Part shown: piece after piece, positions 16,836-24,842 of the stretch
Layout of the letters: the number at the start of each line of letters is the position of its first letter
Position numbering within the stretch: position 1 is the first letter of the stretch
Assembly (NCBI RefSeq): GCF_009669325.1
Contig: NZ_SZWE01000001.1
Coordinates: 2,671,501 to 2,735,500 of the forward strand
Source of the DNA: Roseovarius bejariae
Lineage (GTDB): Bacteria; Pseudomonadota; Alphaproteobacteria; Rhodobacterales; Rhodobacteraceae
Reading direction: 5' to 3'
DNA: 64,000 nt
Notes under the pieces: model-generated
The model's input: only the letters and a program-made list of their open reading frames with translations
Database searches by the model: none
What the model was told of the DNA's origin: nothing
Position numbers and translations under genes: made by a program

Positions 16836-17152
16836 TGTTTTTTCCTGGCTCGATTATTGTTCTCGCTGAAGTTGTTCTCGTGATAGTTGGGCGAAATTAA
16901 GGCAATTGGCAAACTGAAGGCGATTATTAACAGTAAATTCTTCTTTAGGTTGAGTTTGTGGCGCGTATTTCCCGTTAATGAGGTTCAATCCTTTGAGTGT
17001 AGCGGTTTTGTTGTGAAAACGGAAAAAATTGGCGCCTGCACGAGCCGAGCTTTTGAGGCCAGCTTCGGGCAAGTGGGCGTCGTGCCGTGGGCCTGCTCGT
17101 GGCGTGTTATAACAAGTTTTGCAGGATTTGCGCCGCAATTCGGGGCGCGGGT
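16836..17152. other. AT-richer intergenic region between phosphorelay and thi operon
   Basis: About 317 bases with no open frame of credible codon usage. Local AT content is clearly above that of the neighbouring genes (e.g. around 16920-17030), as expected for divergent promoters of the relay and thi operons. Apart from the promoter next to the riboswitch, I see nothing specific. Confidence 0.5.
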
Positions 17153-17181
17153 TTGACAGGGCCGGGGGGAGTTGGTACCGC
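17153..17181 (+). promoter_or_regulatory. candidate promoter of the thi operon
   Basis: TTGACA at 17153-17158 and TACCGC at 17176-17181 with 17-base spacing. Transcription would start about 17188, just before the first stem of the TPP riboswitch, which is the strongest support for the placement. The -10 element is a weak match. Confidence 0.45.
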
Positions 17182-17189
17182 TTTGCGTA

Positions 17190-17276
17190 ACCGTTGGGGT
17201 GCCTTTTCAAGGCTGAGAGGCGTGATTGCGTCAACCCATCGAACCTGACCCGGGCAATGCCGGCGTAGGGAACGGT
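17190..17276 (+). promoter_or_regulatory. TPP (thiamin pyrophosphate) riboswitch
   Basis: Conserved THI-element pieces in order: GGGGTGCC (17196-17203), GGCTGAGA (17211-17218), GAACCTGACCCGGGCAATGC (17241-17260) and CGGCGTAGGGAA (17261-17272). The closing helix P1 pairs CCGTT (17191-17195) with AACGG (17271-17275). Binding of TPP would lower expression of the downstream thiOSGEF genes. The leader then runs about 60 bases to the first small reading frame. Whether control is transcriptional or at initiation cannot be told; no terminator T run is obvious before the coding region. Confidence 0.95.
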
Positions 17277-17335
17277 CTTCTATATCTGGATGGACAGTTT
17301 CCGCGTTCGGTGCCCTTGGTAAACGGAGCATCGAC

Positions 17336-17386
17336 ATGGCTCATGTGTCGGCGATCATCGCAGGCAGTGATTGGGGGGCGGAATGA
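17336..17386 (+). CDS. 16-codon leader ORF, ThiD-like start remnant
   Basis: ATG at 17336 gives MAHVSAIIAGSDWGAE and stops at 17384-17386, overlapping the thiO ATG (17383) as ATGA. The IAGSD string at residues 9-13 is where hydroxymethylpyrimidine kinase ThiD begins its signature (IAGSDSGGGAG), and thiD is a usual member of thi operons but is absent from this one. It may be the scar of a deleted thiD whose translation start is kept to drive thiO, or a leader peptide with chance resemblance. Confidence 0.4.
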   Translation: MAHVSAIIAGSDWGAE

Positions 17387-18357
17387 CCTGTTTTACCGTT
17401 ATCGGCGCCGGGGTGGCGGGGCTTGCCGTTGCCACCGAACTGGTCGGGCGCGGGGCAGAGGTGCAGGTTTACGACCCCTCCGGCCCGCCGGGTCCGCATG
17501 GCTGTTCATGGTGGGCCGGGGGCATGTTGGCCCCGTGGTGCGAATATGAAAACGCAGAAGAGCCGGTTTTGCGCCTTGGGCAGGAGGCCATTGGCTGGTG
17601 GGCGGACAAGACCGAGGTGGCGCATCGCGGAACGCTCGTGGTGGCCGCGCGCCGGGACATCCCGGATATGCGCCGGTTTGCCCGGCGCACGGAGGCGTTC
17701 CGCGAGGTCGGCCCGGAGTTGGCCGAGCTTGAACCCGATCTGCCCGGATTTTCCAGGGGCCTGTTTTTCGAGGGGGAGGCGCATCTGGACCCGCGCAAGG
17801 CATTGCAGGACCTTTACAAGGGACTGCAGGCCAAGGGGGTGCCGTTTCACAGGAAGCCGGCGCCGCCACGCCTGAAAAATGCCATTGATTGCAGGGGGTT
17901 ACATGCCCGCGACATCCTGCATGATCTGCGTGGGGTGAAGGGCGAGATGCTGGTTATTCGCTGCCCGGATGTGAACCTGTCGCGGCCCGTGCGCCTGCTG
18001 CATCCGCGTATCCCGCTTTATATCGTGCCGCGCGGCGACGGGATTTACATGCTGGGCGCGACGATGATCGAAAGCGAGGACAGCAGCCGGATCACCGCGC
18101 GGTCCATGCTGGAACTGCTCAGCGCGGCTTATGCGCTCAACCCTGCCTTCGGCGAGGCGGAGGTTCTGGAAATCGGCGTCGATCTGCGCCCGGCGTTTCC
18201 CGACAACCTGCCGCGTATTCGCAGGCTGGGACATACGATTTATGCCAACGGGCTGTATCGGCACGGGTATCTTCTGGCGCCTGCGCTGGCGCGGGGGGTG
18301 GCCGATCTGGCCCTGAACAACAGACATTCGGAGATGGTCGATGAAGATCGTAGTTAA
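17383..18357 (+). CDS. thiO: glycine oxidase ThiO (FAD-dependent)
   Basis: 324 residues from the ATG at 17383; the AGGGGGGCGGA purine run upstream is its ribosome site. N-terminal FAD-binding motif TVIGAGVAGLAVATELVGRGAEV and, around residue 40, GCSWWAGGMLAPWCE, the D-amino acid/glycine oxidase type ASxxAGGMLAP segment. The C-terminal half has the DAO-family YIVPRGDGIYMLGATMIES and GLYRHGYLLAPALARGVADL. ThiO oxidises glycine to iminoacetate/glyoxylate with oxygen, providing dehydroglycine for ThiG. First complete gene after the riboswitch; its end overlaps thiS by 17 bases. Confidence 0.9.
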   Translation: MTCFTVIGAGVAGLAVATELVGRGAEVQVYDPSGPPGPHGCSWWAGGMLAPWCEYENAEEPVLRLGQEAIGWWADKTEVAHRGTLVVAARRDIPDMRRFARRTEAFREVGPELAELEPDLPGFSRGLFFEGEAHLDPRKALQDLYKGLQAKGVPFHRKPAPPRLKNAIDCRGLHARDILHDLRGVKGEMLVIRCPDVNLSRPVRLLHPRIPLYIVPRGDGIYMLGATMIESEDSSRITARSMLELLSAAYALNPAFGEAEVLEIGVDLRPAFPDNLPRIRRLGHTIYANGLYRHGYLLAPALARGVADLALNNRHSEMVDEDRS

Positions 18358-18535
18358 CGGAGACCCCCGCGAGGTCACCGCCGCCACCCTGTCGGGTTTG
18401 CTGGCGGAATGCGGCTTTTCCGGGCGGGTTGCAACGGCGGTGAACGAGGCGTTCGTTCCTGCGGGCCTGCGGGAGCAACACAGGTTGAACGAGGGTGACC
18501 GGGTCGAGATCGTCGCCCCGATGCAGGGGGGATAA
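18341..18535 (+). CDS. thiS: sulfur carrier protein ThiS
   Basis: 64 residues, ubiquitin-like fold, ending in the required Gly-Gly (APMQGG). The C-terminal Gly is adenylated by ThiF and converted to the thiocarboxylate that donates sulfur to the thiazole. The start at 18341 lies inside thiO. NEAFVPAGLREQHRLNEGDRVEIVAPMQGG corresponds to the N-x-x-x-V-P-R...L-x-x-G-D-x-V-E-I-V family pattern. thiG follows after three bases. Confidence 0.93.
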   Translation: MKIVVNGDPREVTAATLSGLLAECGFSGRVATAVNEAFVPAGLREQHRLNEGDRVEIVAPMQGG

Positions 18536-18538
18536 GCC

Positions 18539-19309
18539 ATGAAGACGTTTTATGGGACCGAATTGCCCAATCCTTTGATGCTGGGCACGGCGCAGTATCC
18601 AAGCCCGGCCATCCTTGAACAGGCGTTCAGGGAAAGTGGCGCGGGGGTCGCCACGGTTTCCTTGCGCCGGGAAGGCGCCGGGGGCGCGGGACAGGCCTTT
18701 TGGCAGGTGATTCAGGACCTTGGTGTTCTGATCCTGCCCAACACCGCCGGGTGCCATACGGTCAAGGAGGCGGTGACGACGGCCCAGATGGCGCGCGAGG
18801 TCTTTGGGACCAAGTGGATCAAGCTGGAACTGATCGGCCACACCGATAGCTTGCAGCCAGATGTGTTCCAACTGGTCGAGGCGGCCCGCATCCTGACCGA
18901 CGAGGGGTTCGAGGTGTTCCCCTATACCACCGAGGACCTGATCGTGGCCGAGCGCCTGTTGGGCGCGGGTTGCGAGGTGTTGATGCCATGGGGCGCGCCG
19001 ATCGGGTCGGGGCGGGGCCTGACCAATGAATATGCCCTGCGCGCGATGCGGGCGGAGTTCCCCGATGTTCCCTTGGTCGTCGATGCGGGGATCGGTTTGC
19101 CCAGCCATGCCGCACGGGCGATGGAGCTGGGCTTTGACGCGGTGCTGCTGAATACCGCCGTGGCGCGGGCCGGGGACCCGGCGGCGATGGCGCGGGCGAT
19201 GATGGGGGCGATTCAGGCCGGGAAACTGGCGCATGAGGCCGACCCCATCGAGGCGCGGGACATGGCCGAAGCCTCGACCCCGGTGATCGGAAAGGCCTTT
19301 TTGTCATGA
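18539..19309 (+). CDS. thiG: thiazole synthase ThiG
   Basis: 256 residues, a TIM barrel. Builds the thiazole phosphate ring from deoxyxylulose 5-phosphate, ThiS thiocarboxylate and dehydroglycine. The Schiff-base lysine sits in [11 protein letters not shown] (about 98-108); [49 protein letters not shown] and [35 protein letters not shown] are all canonical ThiG strings. The ATG overlaps nothing upstream but the stop overlaps thiE (ATGA). Confidence 0.97.
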   Translation: MKTFYGTELPNPLMLGTAQYPSPAILEQAFRESGAGVATVSLRREGAGGAGQAFWQVIQDLGVLILPNTAGCHTVKEAVTTAQMAREVFGTKWIKLELIGHTDSLQPDVFQLVEAARILTDEGFEVFPYTTEDLIVAERLLGAGCEVLMPWGAPIGSGRGLTNEYALRAMRAEFPDVPLVVDAGIGLPSHAARAMELGFDAVLLNTAVARAGDPAAMARAMMGAIQAGKLAHEADPIEARDMAEASTPVIGKAFLS

Positions 19310-19902
19310 CGCTTGATCGGTTTTACCCCATTTTCGACCATTCCGATTGGCTGCGCCGGATGCTGCCGCTGGGCGTGAAGCTGGTGCAGTTGCGGATCAA
19401 GGACCAGCCCGAGGACGTCATCCGAGACGAGATTGCCGCATCGCGGGACCTGTGCCGCGCGCATGGGGCGGTTCTGGTGGTGAACGACCATTGGCGGGAG
19501 GCCATCGAACTGGGCTGTGACTGGGTGCATCTGGGGCAGGAGGACCTTGATGAGGCGGATTTGCAGGCGATCCGCGCGGCGGGACTGAAACTGGGCGTGT
19601 CGACCCACGACGAGGCGGAGTTGGAGCGCGTGCTGGACATGCGGCCCGATTACGTGGCGCTGGGCCCGGTCTATCCGACGATCCTGAAGAAGATGAAATG
19701 GCACCAGCAGGGCCTGCCGAGGGTTGCCGAATGGAAGGCCCGGGTCGGTGTTGTGCCCCTGGTCGGGATTGGTGGCATGTCGGTGGAGCGCGCGCCGGGG
19801 GTCTTCGAGGCGGGGGCGGATATCGTCTCGGTCGTGACGGATATTACCCTGAATACCGACCCCGAGGCGCGGGTGCGCGCGTGGATCGAGGTGACGCGAT
19901 GA
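19306..19902 (+). CDS. thiE: thiamine phosphate synthase ThiE
   Basis: 198 residues, TIM barrel. Joins HMP-pyrophosphate with thiazole phosphate to give thiamine phosphate. Motifs seen: [36 protein letters not shown] (the substrate-binding ND/H-L-G-Q-E-D), [10 protein letters not shown], and C-terminal [28 protein letters not shown]. In many organisms R-x-K sits where LRIKDQ lies here; this is conserved. ATGA overlaps on both sides show coupled translation with thiG and thiF. Confidence 0.95.
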   Translation: MTLDRFYPIFDHSDWLRRMLPLGVKLVQLRIKDQPEDVIRDEIAASRDLCRAHGAVLVVNDHWREAIELGCDWVHLGQEDLDEADLQAIRAAGLKLGVSTHDEAELERVLDMRPDYVALGPVYPTILKKMKWHQQGLPRVAEWKARVGVVPLVGIGGMSVERAPGVFEAGADIVSVVTDITLNTDPEARVRAWIEVTR

Positions 19903-20855
19903 GCCGCTATGCCCGCCAGATGATCCTGCCGGAGGTGGGCGCGGAGGGGCAGGCCCGCATCACCGGGGCGCGTGTTCTGGTTGTCGGGGCCGGTGGGCTG
20001 GCCGCCCCGGCCTTGCCGTTGCTGGCCGGGGCCGGTGTGGGCCATCTGACGATCGTCGATGCCGATAGGGTTTCCCTGTCGAACCTGCACCGGCAAACCC
20101 TGTTTGCCGAGGAGGATTGCGGGACGCCCAAGGCCGTGGTTGCCGCGGATCGCTGCCGGGCGATCAACGGGGAAATCAAGGTTGAGGCGGTTGAGACCCC
20201 CCTGACCCCGGCCAATGGGCCGGGCCTTGTGGCGGCGGCGGATCTGGTTCTGGATTGCGCGGACAGCTATGCCGTCAGCTATACCCTGAGCGATATTTGC
20301 ATGGCGCAGGGTGTGCCGCTTATCAGTGCCTCGGTTCTGGGGCTCGGGGGCTATGCGGGCGGGTTTTGTGGCGGGGCGCCATCGCTGCGCGCCCTGTTCC
20401 CCGAGGCCCCGGACAGCGGGGCGAGTTGCGAAACCGCTGGTGTTCTGGGGCCGGTTGTCGGGATGATCGGGGCGATGCAGGCGCAGATGGCGTTGAGTGT
20501 TCTGCTGGGGCTTGCGCCCTCGCCACTAGGGCAGTTGGTGCAGTTCGACGGCCTGCGCTTTCAGTCCAGCAGTTTCCGTTTCGATGGCGCGCCGGAACCT
20601 GACGCGCGGTTTGCCTTTGTCGCGGCCTCGGAGCTTGGGGCAGGGGACAAGATCATCGAGTTGCGCGAAGATGGCGACCCTTTGCATCCGTCGGCGCACC
20701 GCCTGGCTGCCGCCGAAGTGTCCGGGCATTTGCCCGACCCCGGGACGCGCCTCGCGTTGTGCTGTGCAACGGGCCTGCGGGCGTGGCGGACGGCCGAGCA
20801 GGTCAGGCAGGTCTGGCCCGGGGAGATTGTTCTTGTGGCTGCGGCGGCGTCCTGA
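19899..20855 (+). CDS. thiF: ThiF-type adenylyltransferase with C-terminal rhodanese-like domain
   Basis: 318 residues from ATG 19899 (ATGA with thiE). E1-like fold: VLVVGAGGLAAPALPLLAGAGVGHLTIVDADRVSLSNLHRQTLF is the nucleotide-binding motif, with the DNLHRQ-type Arg. It adenylates the ThiS C-terminus. The crossover-loop Cys is in GASCETAGVLGPVVGMIGAMQAQ. The zinc-binding Cys pair of typical ThiF/MoeB (C-Y-R-C before LFP) is replaced by SLRALFP, and no second pair is seen. After about residue 225 there is a rhodanese-like tail ending LCCATGLRAWRTAEQV, with a Cys in the active-loop position. Closes the thi operon. thiD, thiC and thiM are not in the window. Confidence 0.9.
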   Translation: MSRYARQMILPEVGAEGQARITGARVLVVGAGGLAAPALPLLAGAGVGHLTIVDADRVSLSNLHRQTLFAEEDCGTPKAVVAADRCRAINGEIKVEAVETPLTPANGPGLVAAADLVLDCADSYAVSYTLSDICMAQGVPLISASVLGLGGYAGGFCGGAPSLRALFPEAPDSGASCETAGVLGPVVGMIGAMQAQMALSVLLGLAPSPLGQLVQFDGLRFQSSSFRFDGAPEPDARFAFVAASELGAGDKIIELREDGDPLHPSAHRLAAAEVSGHLPDPGTRLALCCATGLRAWRTAEQVRQVWPGEIVLVAAAAS

Positions 20856-20994
20856 TCAAGGCCGACCGGGGTGGTTTTCGCCCGCCACAATCGCTATTGG
20901 CGAGGGGGCTGAATTCCCGCCCTGTCGGGCATTTGGTTAATAAAGGTTAACCTCGTCGCCGAGGATTGATATAAATCATTATTAACAAGGGAAA

Positions 20995-22080
20995 ATGTTC
21001 CATACTTGGCGTATTCGGGCAGGTGCGGTGTGCATCGGTTTACGAATCCCGCCGCAGAAGTCTGGAGTTTCCGGTGACCGCCTTGATGGAGCAAGTACAA
21101 TAGCGCGCCTTGGAAAGACAGTGATCGTGACTGGCGGGAGTGGATTCCTGGGGTCGTGGCTATGTGATCGGTTGCTGAAGGAAGGCCACCGGGTCATTTG
21201 CATCGACAACTTGATGACAGGCCGGATTCAGAACATCCAAGCCTACCTGAGCCTGCCGAATTTTACCTTCTGGCAGCAGGATATCATCAACCCGGTCTAT
21301 ATCGACGAGCCGGTACACCAGATTTACAACCTTGCCTGCCCGGCCTCGCCGAAATGCTATCAGGCCGATCCGGTACACACTTTCAAGACCAGTGTTATCG
21401 GGGTCATGAACATGTTGGAACTGGCCGGCCGGCACGGTGCGCGGCTTTTGCAGGCCTCGACATCCGAGGTTTACGGCGACCCCGAGTTCAACCCGCAAAG
21501 CGAAACCTATTTCGGCAACGTCAATGTCTATGGGCCGCGTTCCTGCTATGACGAGGGGAAGCGCGCGGCGGAAACCCTGATCCGCGAATACCACCTGCAT
21601 CGCGGTGTCGACACGCGCATCGCGCGGATATTCAACACCTACGGACCGCGCATGCGGTACGATGACGGGCGCGTTGTTTCAAATTTCATTGTCGAGGCCC
21701 TGAAGGGTGAGGATATTACCGTTTACGGTGACGGGTTGCAGACGCGATCCTTCTGTTTTTACGAGGATCTGATCGACGGTCTGGTCCGGCTTATGCACGC
21801 GTCTTCCGAAGTGGATCATCCGGTGAATCTTGGCAATCCGGACGAGCACACGATACTGGACCTCGCCGAGCGGGTGATCGAGATGACCGGCGCGAAATCC
21901 CGGCTTGTGTTCTCGGACATGCCACAGGACGACCCGCACATTCGTCGGCCCGACATCGCCTGTGCGATGCGAGAGCTGGACTGGAAACCCAAGGTGCCGC
22001 TGCAAGACGGGTTGGCCCGGACCGTTGCTTATTTCCGGCAAGACCTGCAAGACCGTGGCGCCACGGAGGTGGCAGGATGA
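20995..22080 (+). CDS. UDP-glucuronate decarboxylase-like NAD-dependent epimerase (UXS 1)
   Basis: 361 residues from the ATG at 20995; the N-terminal ~40 residues before VIVTGGSGFLGSWLCDRLL look unlike family members, so a start as far in as 21028 (GTG after AGG) or another internal codon is possible. Extended SDR fold: NAD motif [18 protein letters not shown], the catalytic Y and K in RSCYDEGKR, and [22 protein letters not shown] and VNLGNPDEHTILDLAERV, all typical of UDP-xylose synthases (UDP-glucuronate decarboxylation). Second UXS-like enzyme at 26854-27894 is a paralogue on the other strand. Stop overlaps galE (ATGA). Supplies UDP-xylose for exopolysaccharide; the sugar specificity is inferred. 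Confidence 0.85.
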   Translation: MFHTWRIRAGAVCIGLRIPPQKSGVSGDRLDGASTIARLGKTVIVTGGSGFLGSWLCDRLLKEGHRVICIDNLMTGRIQNIQAYLSLPNFTFWQQDIINPVYIDEPVHQIYNLACPASPKCYQADPVHTFKTSVIGVMNMLELAGRHGARLLQASTSEVYGDPEFNPQSETYFGNVNVYGPRSCYDEGKRAAETLIREYHLHRGVDTRIARIFNTYGPRMRYDDGRVVSNFIVEALKGEDITVYGDGLQTRSFCFYEDLIDGLVRLMHASSEVDHPVNLGNPDEHTILDLAERVIEMTGAKSRLVFSDMPQDDPHIRRPDIACAMRELDWKPKVPLQDGLARTVAYFRQDLQDRGATEVAG

Positions 22081-23060
22081 GCGGTGAACCCATTTTGGTG
22101 ACCGGCGGCGCGGGGTATATCGGCAGCCATGTGTGCAAGCAGCTGTCGAAGGTCGGGAACCTGCCGGTGGTGATGGACAATCTTTCGGTCGGTCATGCCG
22201 ATGCGGTGAAATGGGGGCCGCTTGTAACGGCCGATATTCGCGATACGACGGCGGTCGAGGCCACGCTGCGCGATTACGGGATCAAGCGCGTGATGCATTT
22301 CGCCGCCTTTGCCTATGTCGGCGAGTCCGTCGCGCATCCAATCGCGTATTACGACAACAATGTCGGGGGCATGATCTCGTTGCTCAAGGCCTGTGGCGCA
22401 GCCGGTGTCGAGTCGCTTATCCTGTCCAGTAGCTGTGCCACCTACGGCATCCCCGAGCACCTTCCGATCTCGGAGGACACGCCGCAAAATCCGGTCAATC
22501 CTTATGGCCGGACAAAGCTTATCTGTGAACACATGCTGCGCGATGCGCAAACGGCACCTGGCCTGCGCTTTGCGGCGTTGCGGTATTTCAATGCGGCGGG
22601 GGCCGACCCCGAGGGCGAGTTGAGCGAAAGACACGACCCGGAAACCCATGTCATCCCGCTGGCCTTGATGGCCGCCGCCGGACGGCGGGCGCATTTCGAT
22701 GTCTATGGCACCGATTACCCGACGCCGGACGGCAGTTGCATTCGCGATTTCATCCATGTCGAGGACCTGGCGCGCGGCCATGTCGAGGCCTTGGCGCATC
22801 TTGACGCCGGGAAAGACAGCTTTGCCGTCAATCTTGGCACCGGGAAAGGGCATTCGGTTCTGGAACTTGTGGCGGCGATTGAGCGATTGACGGGATCACG
22901 CCTGCCGGTGCGCCATCGGCCCAGACGGGCAGGGGACCCGCCTGTTCTGGTGGCTGATGCCGCGAAAGCGCGGGATTTACTTGGTTTCGAGGCACGGTCA
23001 AGCGATCTGGATACCCTGATTCGTGATGCAATGCCGGGATTTGTGGGACCCATGCAATGA
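22077..23060 (+). CDS. galE: UDP-glucose 4-epimerase
   Basis: 327 residues, extended SDR. NAD motif VTGGAGYIGSHVCKQL at 6-21, LSSSCATYGIPEHLPI with the catalytic Ser/Thr, NPYGRTKL with Tyr and Lys, RYFNAAGADPEGELSERHDPETHVIPL and CIRDFIHVEDLARGHVEAL are all GalE hallmarks. Interconverts UDP-glucose and UDP-galactose. Translationally coupled to the upstream UXS gene, so this pair makes nucleotide sugars for the EPS cluster. The C-terminus is ordinary; no truncation. Confidence 0.93.
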   Translation: MSGEPILVTGGAGYIGSHVCKQLSKVGNLPVVMDNLSVGHADAVKWGPLVTADIRDTTAVEATLRDYGIKRVMHFAAFAYVGESVAHPIAYYDNNVGGMISLLKACGAAGVESLILSSSCATYGIPEHLPISEDTPQNPVNPYGRTKLICEHMLRDAQTAPGLRFAALRYFNAAGADPEGELSERHDPETHVIPLALMAAAGRRAHFDVYGTDYPTPDGSCIRDFIHVEDLARGHVEALAHLDAGKDSFAVNLGTGKGHSVLELVAAIERLTGSRLPVRHRPRRAGDPPVLVADAAKARDLLGFEARSSDLDTLIRDAMPGFVGPMQ

Positions 23061-23151
23061 CCCCAGCGTTCCAAATCCTTGAAGGATATAGTATACTTAC
23101 CGGATATAGAGGCGCATATTCCAAGGCGCCCCGTTAAGAAGGGAGACGAAA

Positions 23152-24069
23152 ATGACGTTCCTGATTGCGGCGAAAGACCATTGCGGGGGGCGATGGTTGT
23201 CCGTTTTGGCACTGGCCTGTGCCGGAGTTTTTTCATTTGCTCCAGTCCATGCCGCCCCGCCGGGTGAATTGCCCTTCGGTGTTTATGACCCGAATGGCGA
23301 TTTCGAGTCTGATCCCGAAGTGACCATCGAACATTTGTTCCTGCCGTGGGAAGACGTTTTCCTGCCAAGCCTCGTGGATGCCGATGTTTACGCCAAGGAT
23401 CGAAATCGCGCCATTCTGGCGACGATCGAGCCTTGGACATGGTCACGCTCGGAGCGCAACAGCCCGGATATCCTCAAGCGTAATCTGGCGTCGGGTGAGT
23501 ATGACCAGTACATGCGCGGTATCTGTGCGGTTCTGGGCACGATGGAAAGCCCGGTCACCGTGCGCTGGGCCCAGGAGATGGATGACTACACCAGTCAGTT
23601 CATCTGGGCAGGCTGGCAGCCCGGACAGTATATCGAGGCGTATCGCCGGGTCGTCGATATTTGCCGGGAAGAAGCCCCGAACGTGAATTACATGTGGTCG
23701 CCGCTTGGATATGAAAACCTTGCCGAATTCTATCCCGGCGACGATTACGTGGACCTTGTCGGGGTATCCGTCTTCGGCTTGCAGGCGTGGGAGCAAGAGA
23801 AGTTCGGCGAGGAATTGAGTTTTGTCGATATTCTGACGCCGCGCTATGAGCGTGCCGTGGAATTCGGCAAACCGGTTGTGGTGGCCGAATTGGGATACGT
23901 CGGTGATAGCGACTATGTTCAAAAATGGGAGAACGACGTGCGCCAGGCCTATCCGCAGTTCCCGGAGTTGGTGGGCGTGGTCTATTTCAACCAACACGAG
24001 GTTTACCCGTGGCCCGATGGCTATGGCCTGCCCGATTGGCGTATCGATCACCGGGTGACGGACCAATAA
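23152..24069 (+). CDS. secreted GH26-like glycoside hydrolase
   Basis: 305 residues from ATG 23152 with GGGAGACG just upstream. An N-terminal signal peptide (WLSVLALACAGVFSFAPVHA) predicts export. The TIM-barrel catalytic pair of the GH26/GH5-clan is visible: acid/base E142 in VTVRWAQEMDDY and nucleophile E246 in PVVVAELGYVGDSDYV. Beta-mannanase-like GH26 proteins have exactly these two spacings. It sits after galE and before a rho-independent terminator at 24092-24121, so it is the last gene of the first EPS transcript. It could trim or release the polysaccharide during export. Activity on mannan is not implied by the sequence. Confidence 0.7.
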   Translation: MTFLIAAKDHCGGRWLSVLALACAGVFSFAPVHAAPPGELPFGVYDPNGDFESDPEVTIEHLFLPWEDVFLPSLVDADVYAKDRNRAILATIEPWTWSRSERNSPDILKRNLASGEYDQYMRGICAVLGTMESPVTVRWAQEMDDYTSQFIWAGWQPGQYIEAYRRVVDICREEAPNVNYMWSPLGYENLAEFYPGDDYVDLVGVSVFGLQAWEQEKFGEELSFVDILTPRYERAVEFGKPVVVAELGYVGDSDYVQKWENDVRQAYPQFPELVGVVYFNQHEVYPWPDGYGLPDWRIDHRVTDQ

Positions 24070-24091
24070 CGCCGGACAGCCAGTTTTTTGG

Positions 24092-24121
24092 GGGGCGCTG
24101 CCGTTGCAGCGCCCCTTTTTG
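24092..24121 (+). terminator. rho-independent terminator after the GH26-like gene
   Basis: A perfect 10-bp stem GGGGCGCTGC (24092-24101), loop CGTT, and GCAGCGCCCC (24106-24115), followed by five T residues. It lies 22 bases after the stop codon. Ends the uxs-galE-GH26 transcript. Confidence 0.9.
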
Positions 24122-24481
24122 TATGAGGTGGTGTGTCAAATGGCGAAAATCCGCTAGCGTTCGAAGGGCCGGAAAAGCGCCGCCTGAGTTTTGGCGCTAG
24201 TTTTAAGAAATTATTCAGAAAATCAGCCTAAGCCTGTCTGTCATTCGAAAGGTTTTGTCACGAACAGACCCTGCAAATGCCGCAAAAAGACCACGCTTAT
24301 GTGGTCCTTTGGGAATTGCGAGTTGCTCGTGTCAAAGGTTGCACGGTATTTGTAGCTTGTGAGGGAAACCTCGCGTTACAGGCAAGTCAGCAGTGACTAC
24401 CGCAAGATTGGACCTTTGATTTTACCGCTTTGGCGGGCGGGTGACGTTTTGCTGGTCAGATCCTCAACAAGGGGCAGACGA
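24122..24481. other. intergenic region before the small secreted protein
   Basis: About 360 bases without a credible open frame. AT-richer than the flanking genes and with a short run of inverted-repeat-like CGCTAG/TGGCGCTAG strings near 24152-24199, but no firm promoter or RNA gene. It presumably carries the promoter for the small secreted gene at 24482. Confidence 0.4.
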
Positions 24482-24757
24482 ATGAAGACTATCGGAGCAT
24501 ACACGAAGCGCGCCATCGCCATGAGCTTGATTTCGGCGGTGACGCTATCGGCGGCCCCTGCATTGGCAGGTGGCAAGGTGGGTCAGAACGGGCGCGCCAT
24601 TCAGGTGAGCTATGATTGGCTGAGCGAGTCCAGTTCCTCGCGTCTTTCGGCAGCAGAGCGCCGCCGTCTTGCCGCGCGTATCGCGAAACACGGCAATGGC
24701 TCGTATATCTGTTCGCCCTCGGGGTTCGGGAAGAAATCGCGCTGCTACGCGCGGTGA
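24482..24757 (+). CDS. small secreted protein, unknown function
   Basis: 91 residues from the ATG at 24482 after AAGGGGCAGACGA. A clear signal peptide (RAIAMSLISAVTLSAAPALA) then a basic, Ser/Arg-rich body with exactly two cysteines near the C-terminus (SYICSPSGFGKKSRCYAR), consistent with a disulfide in the periplasm or outside. Not recognised as any family I can name. It is between the EPS gene blocks, transcribed toward the GT2 gene, which converges from the other strand after ~85 bases. The C-terminal Cys-Tyr-Ala-Arg ending is intact. Confidence 0.75.
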   Translation: MKTIGAYTKRAIAMSLISAVTLSAAPALAGGKVGQNGRAIQVSYDWLSESSSSRLSAAERRRLAARIAKHGNGSYICSPSGFGKKSRCYAR

Positions 24758-24842
24758 CGTGATCTAGGTTAACCCGGCTGGGGCATTCTTGAGCGCGCTT
24801 TCGGGGCCAACCCGCCCCGCTTGGGCGCCGGGGGTCTTGCGC

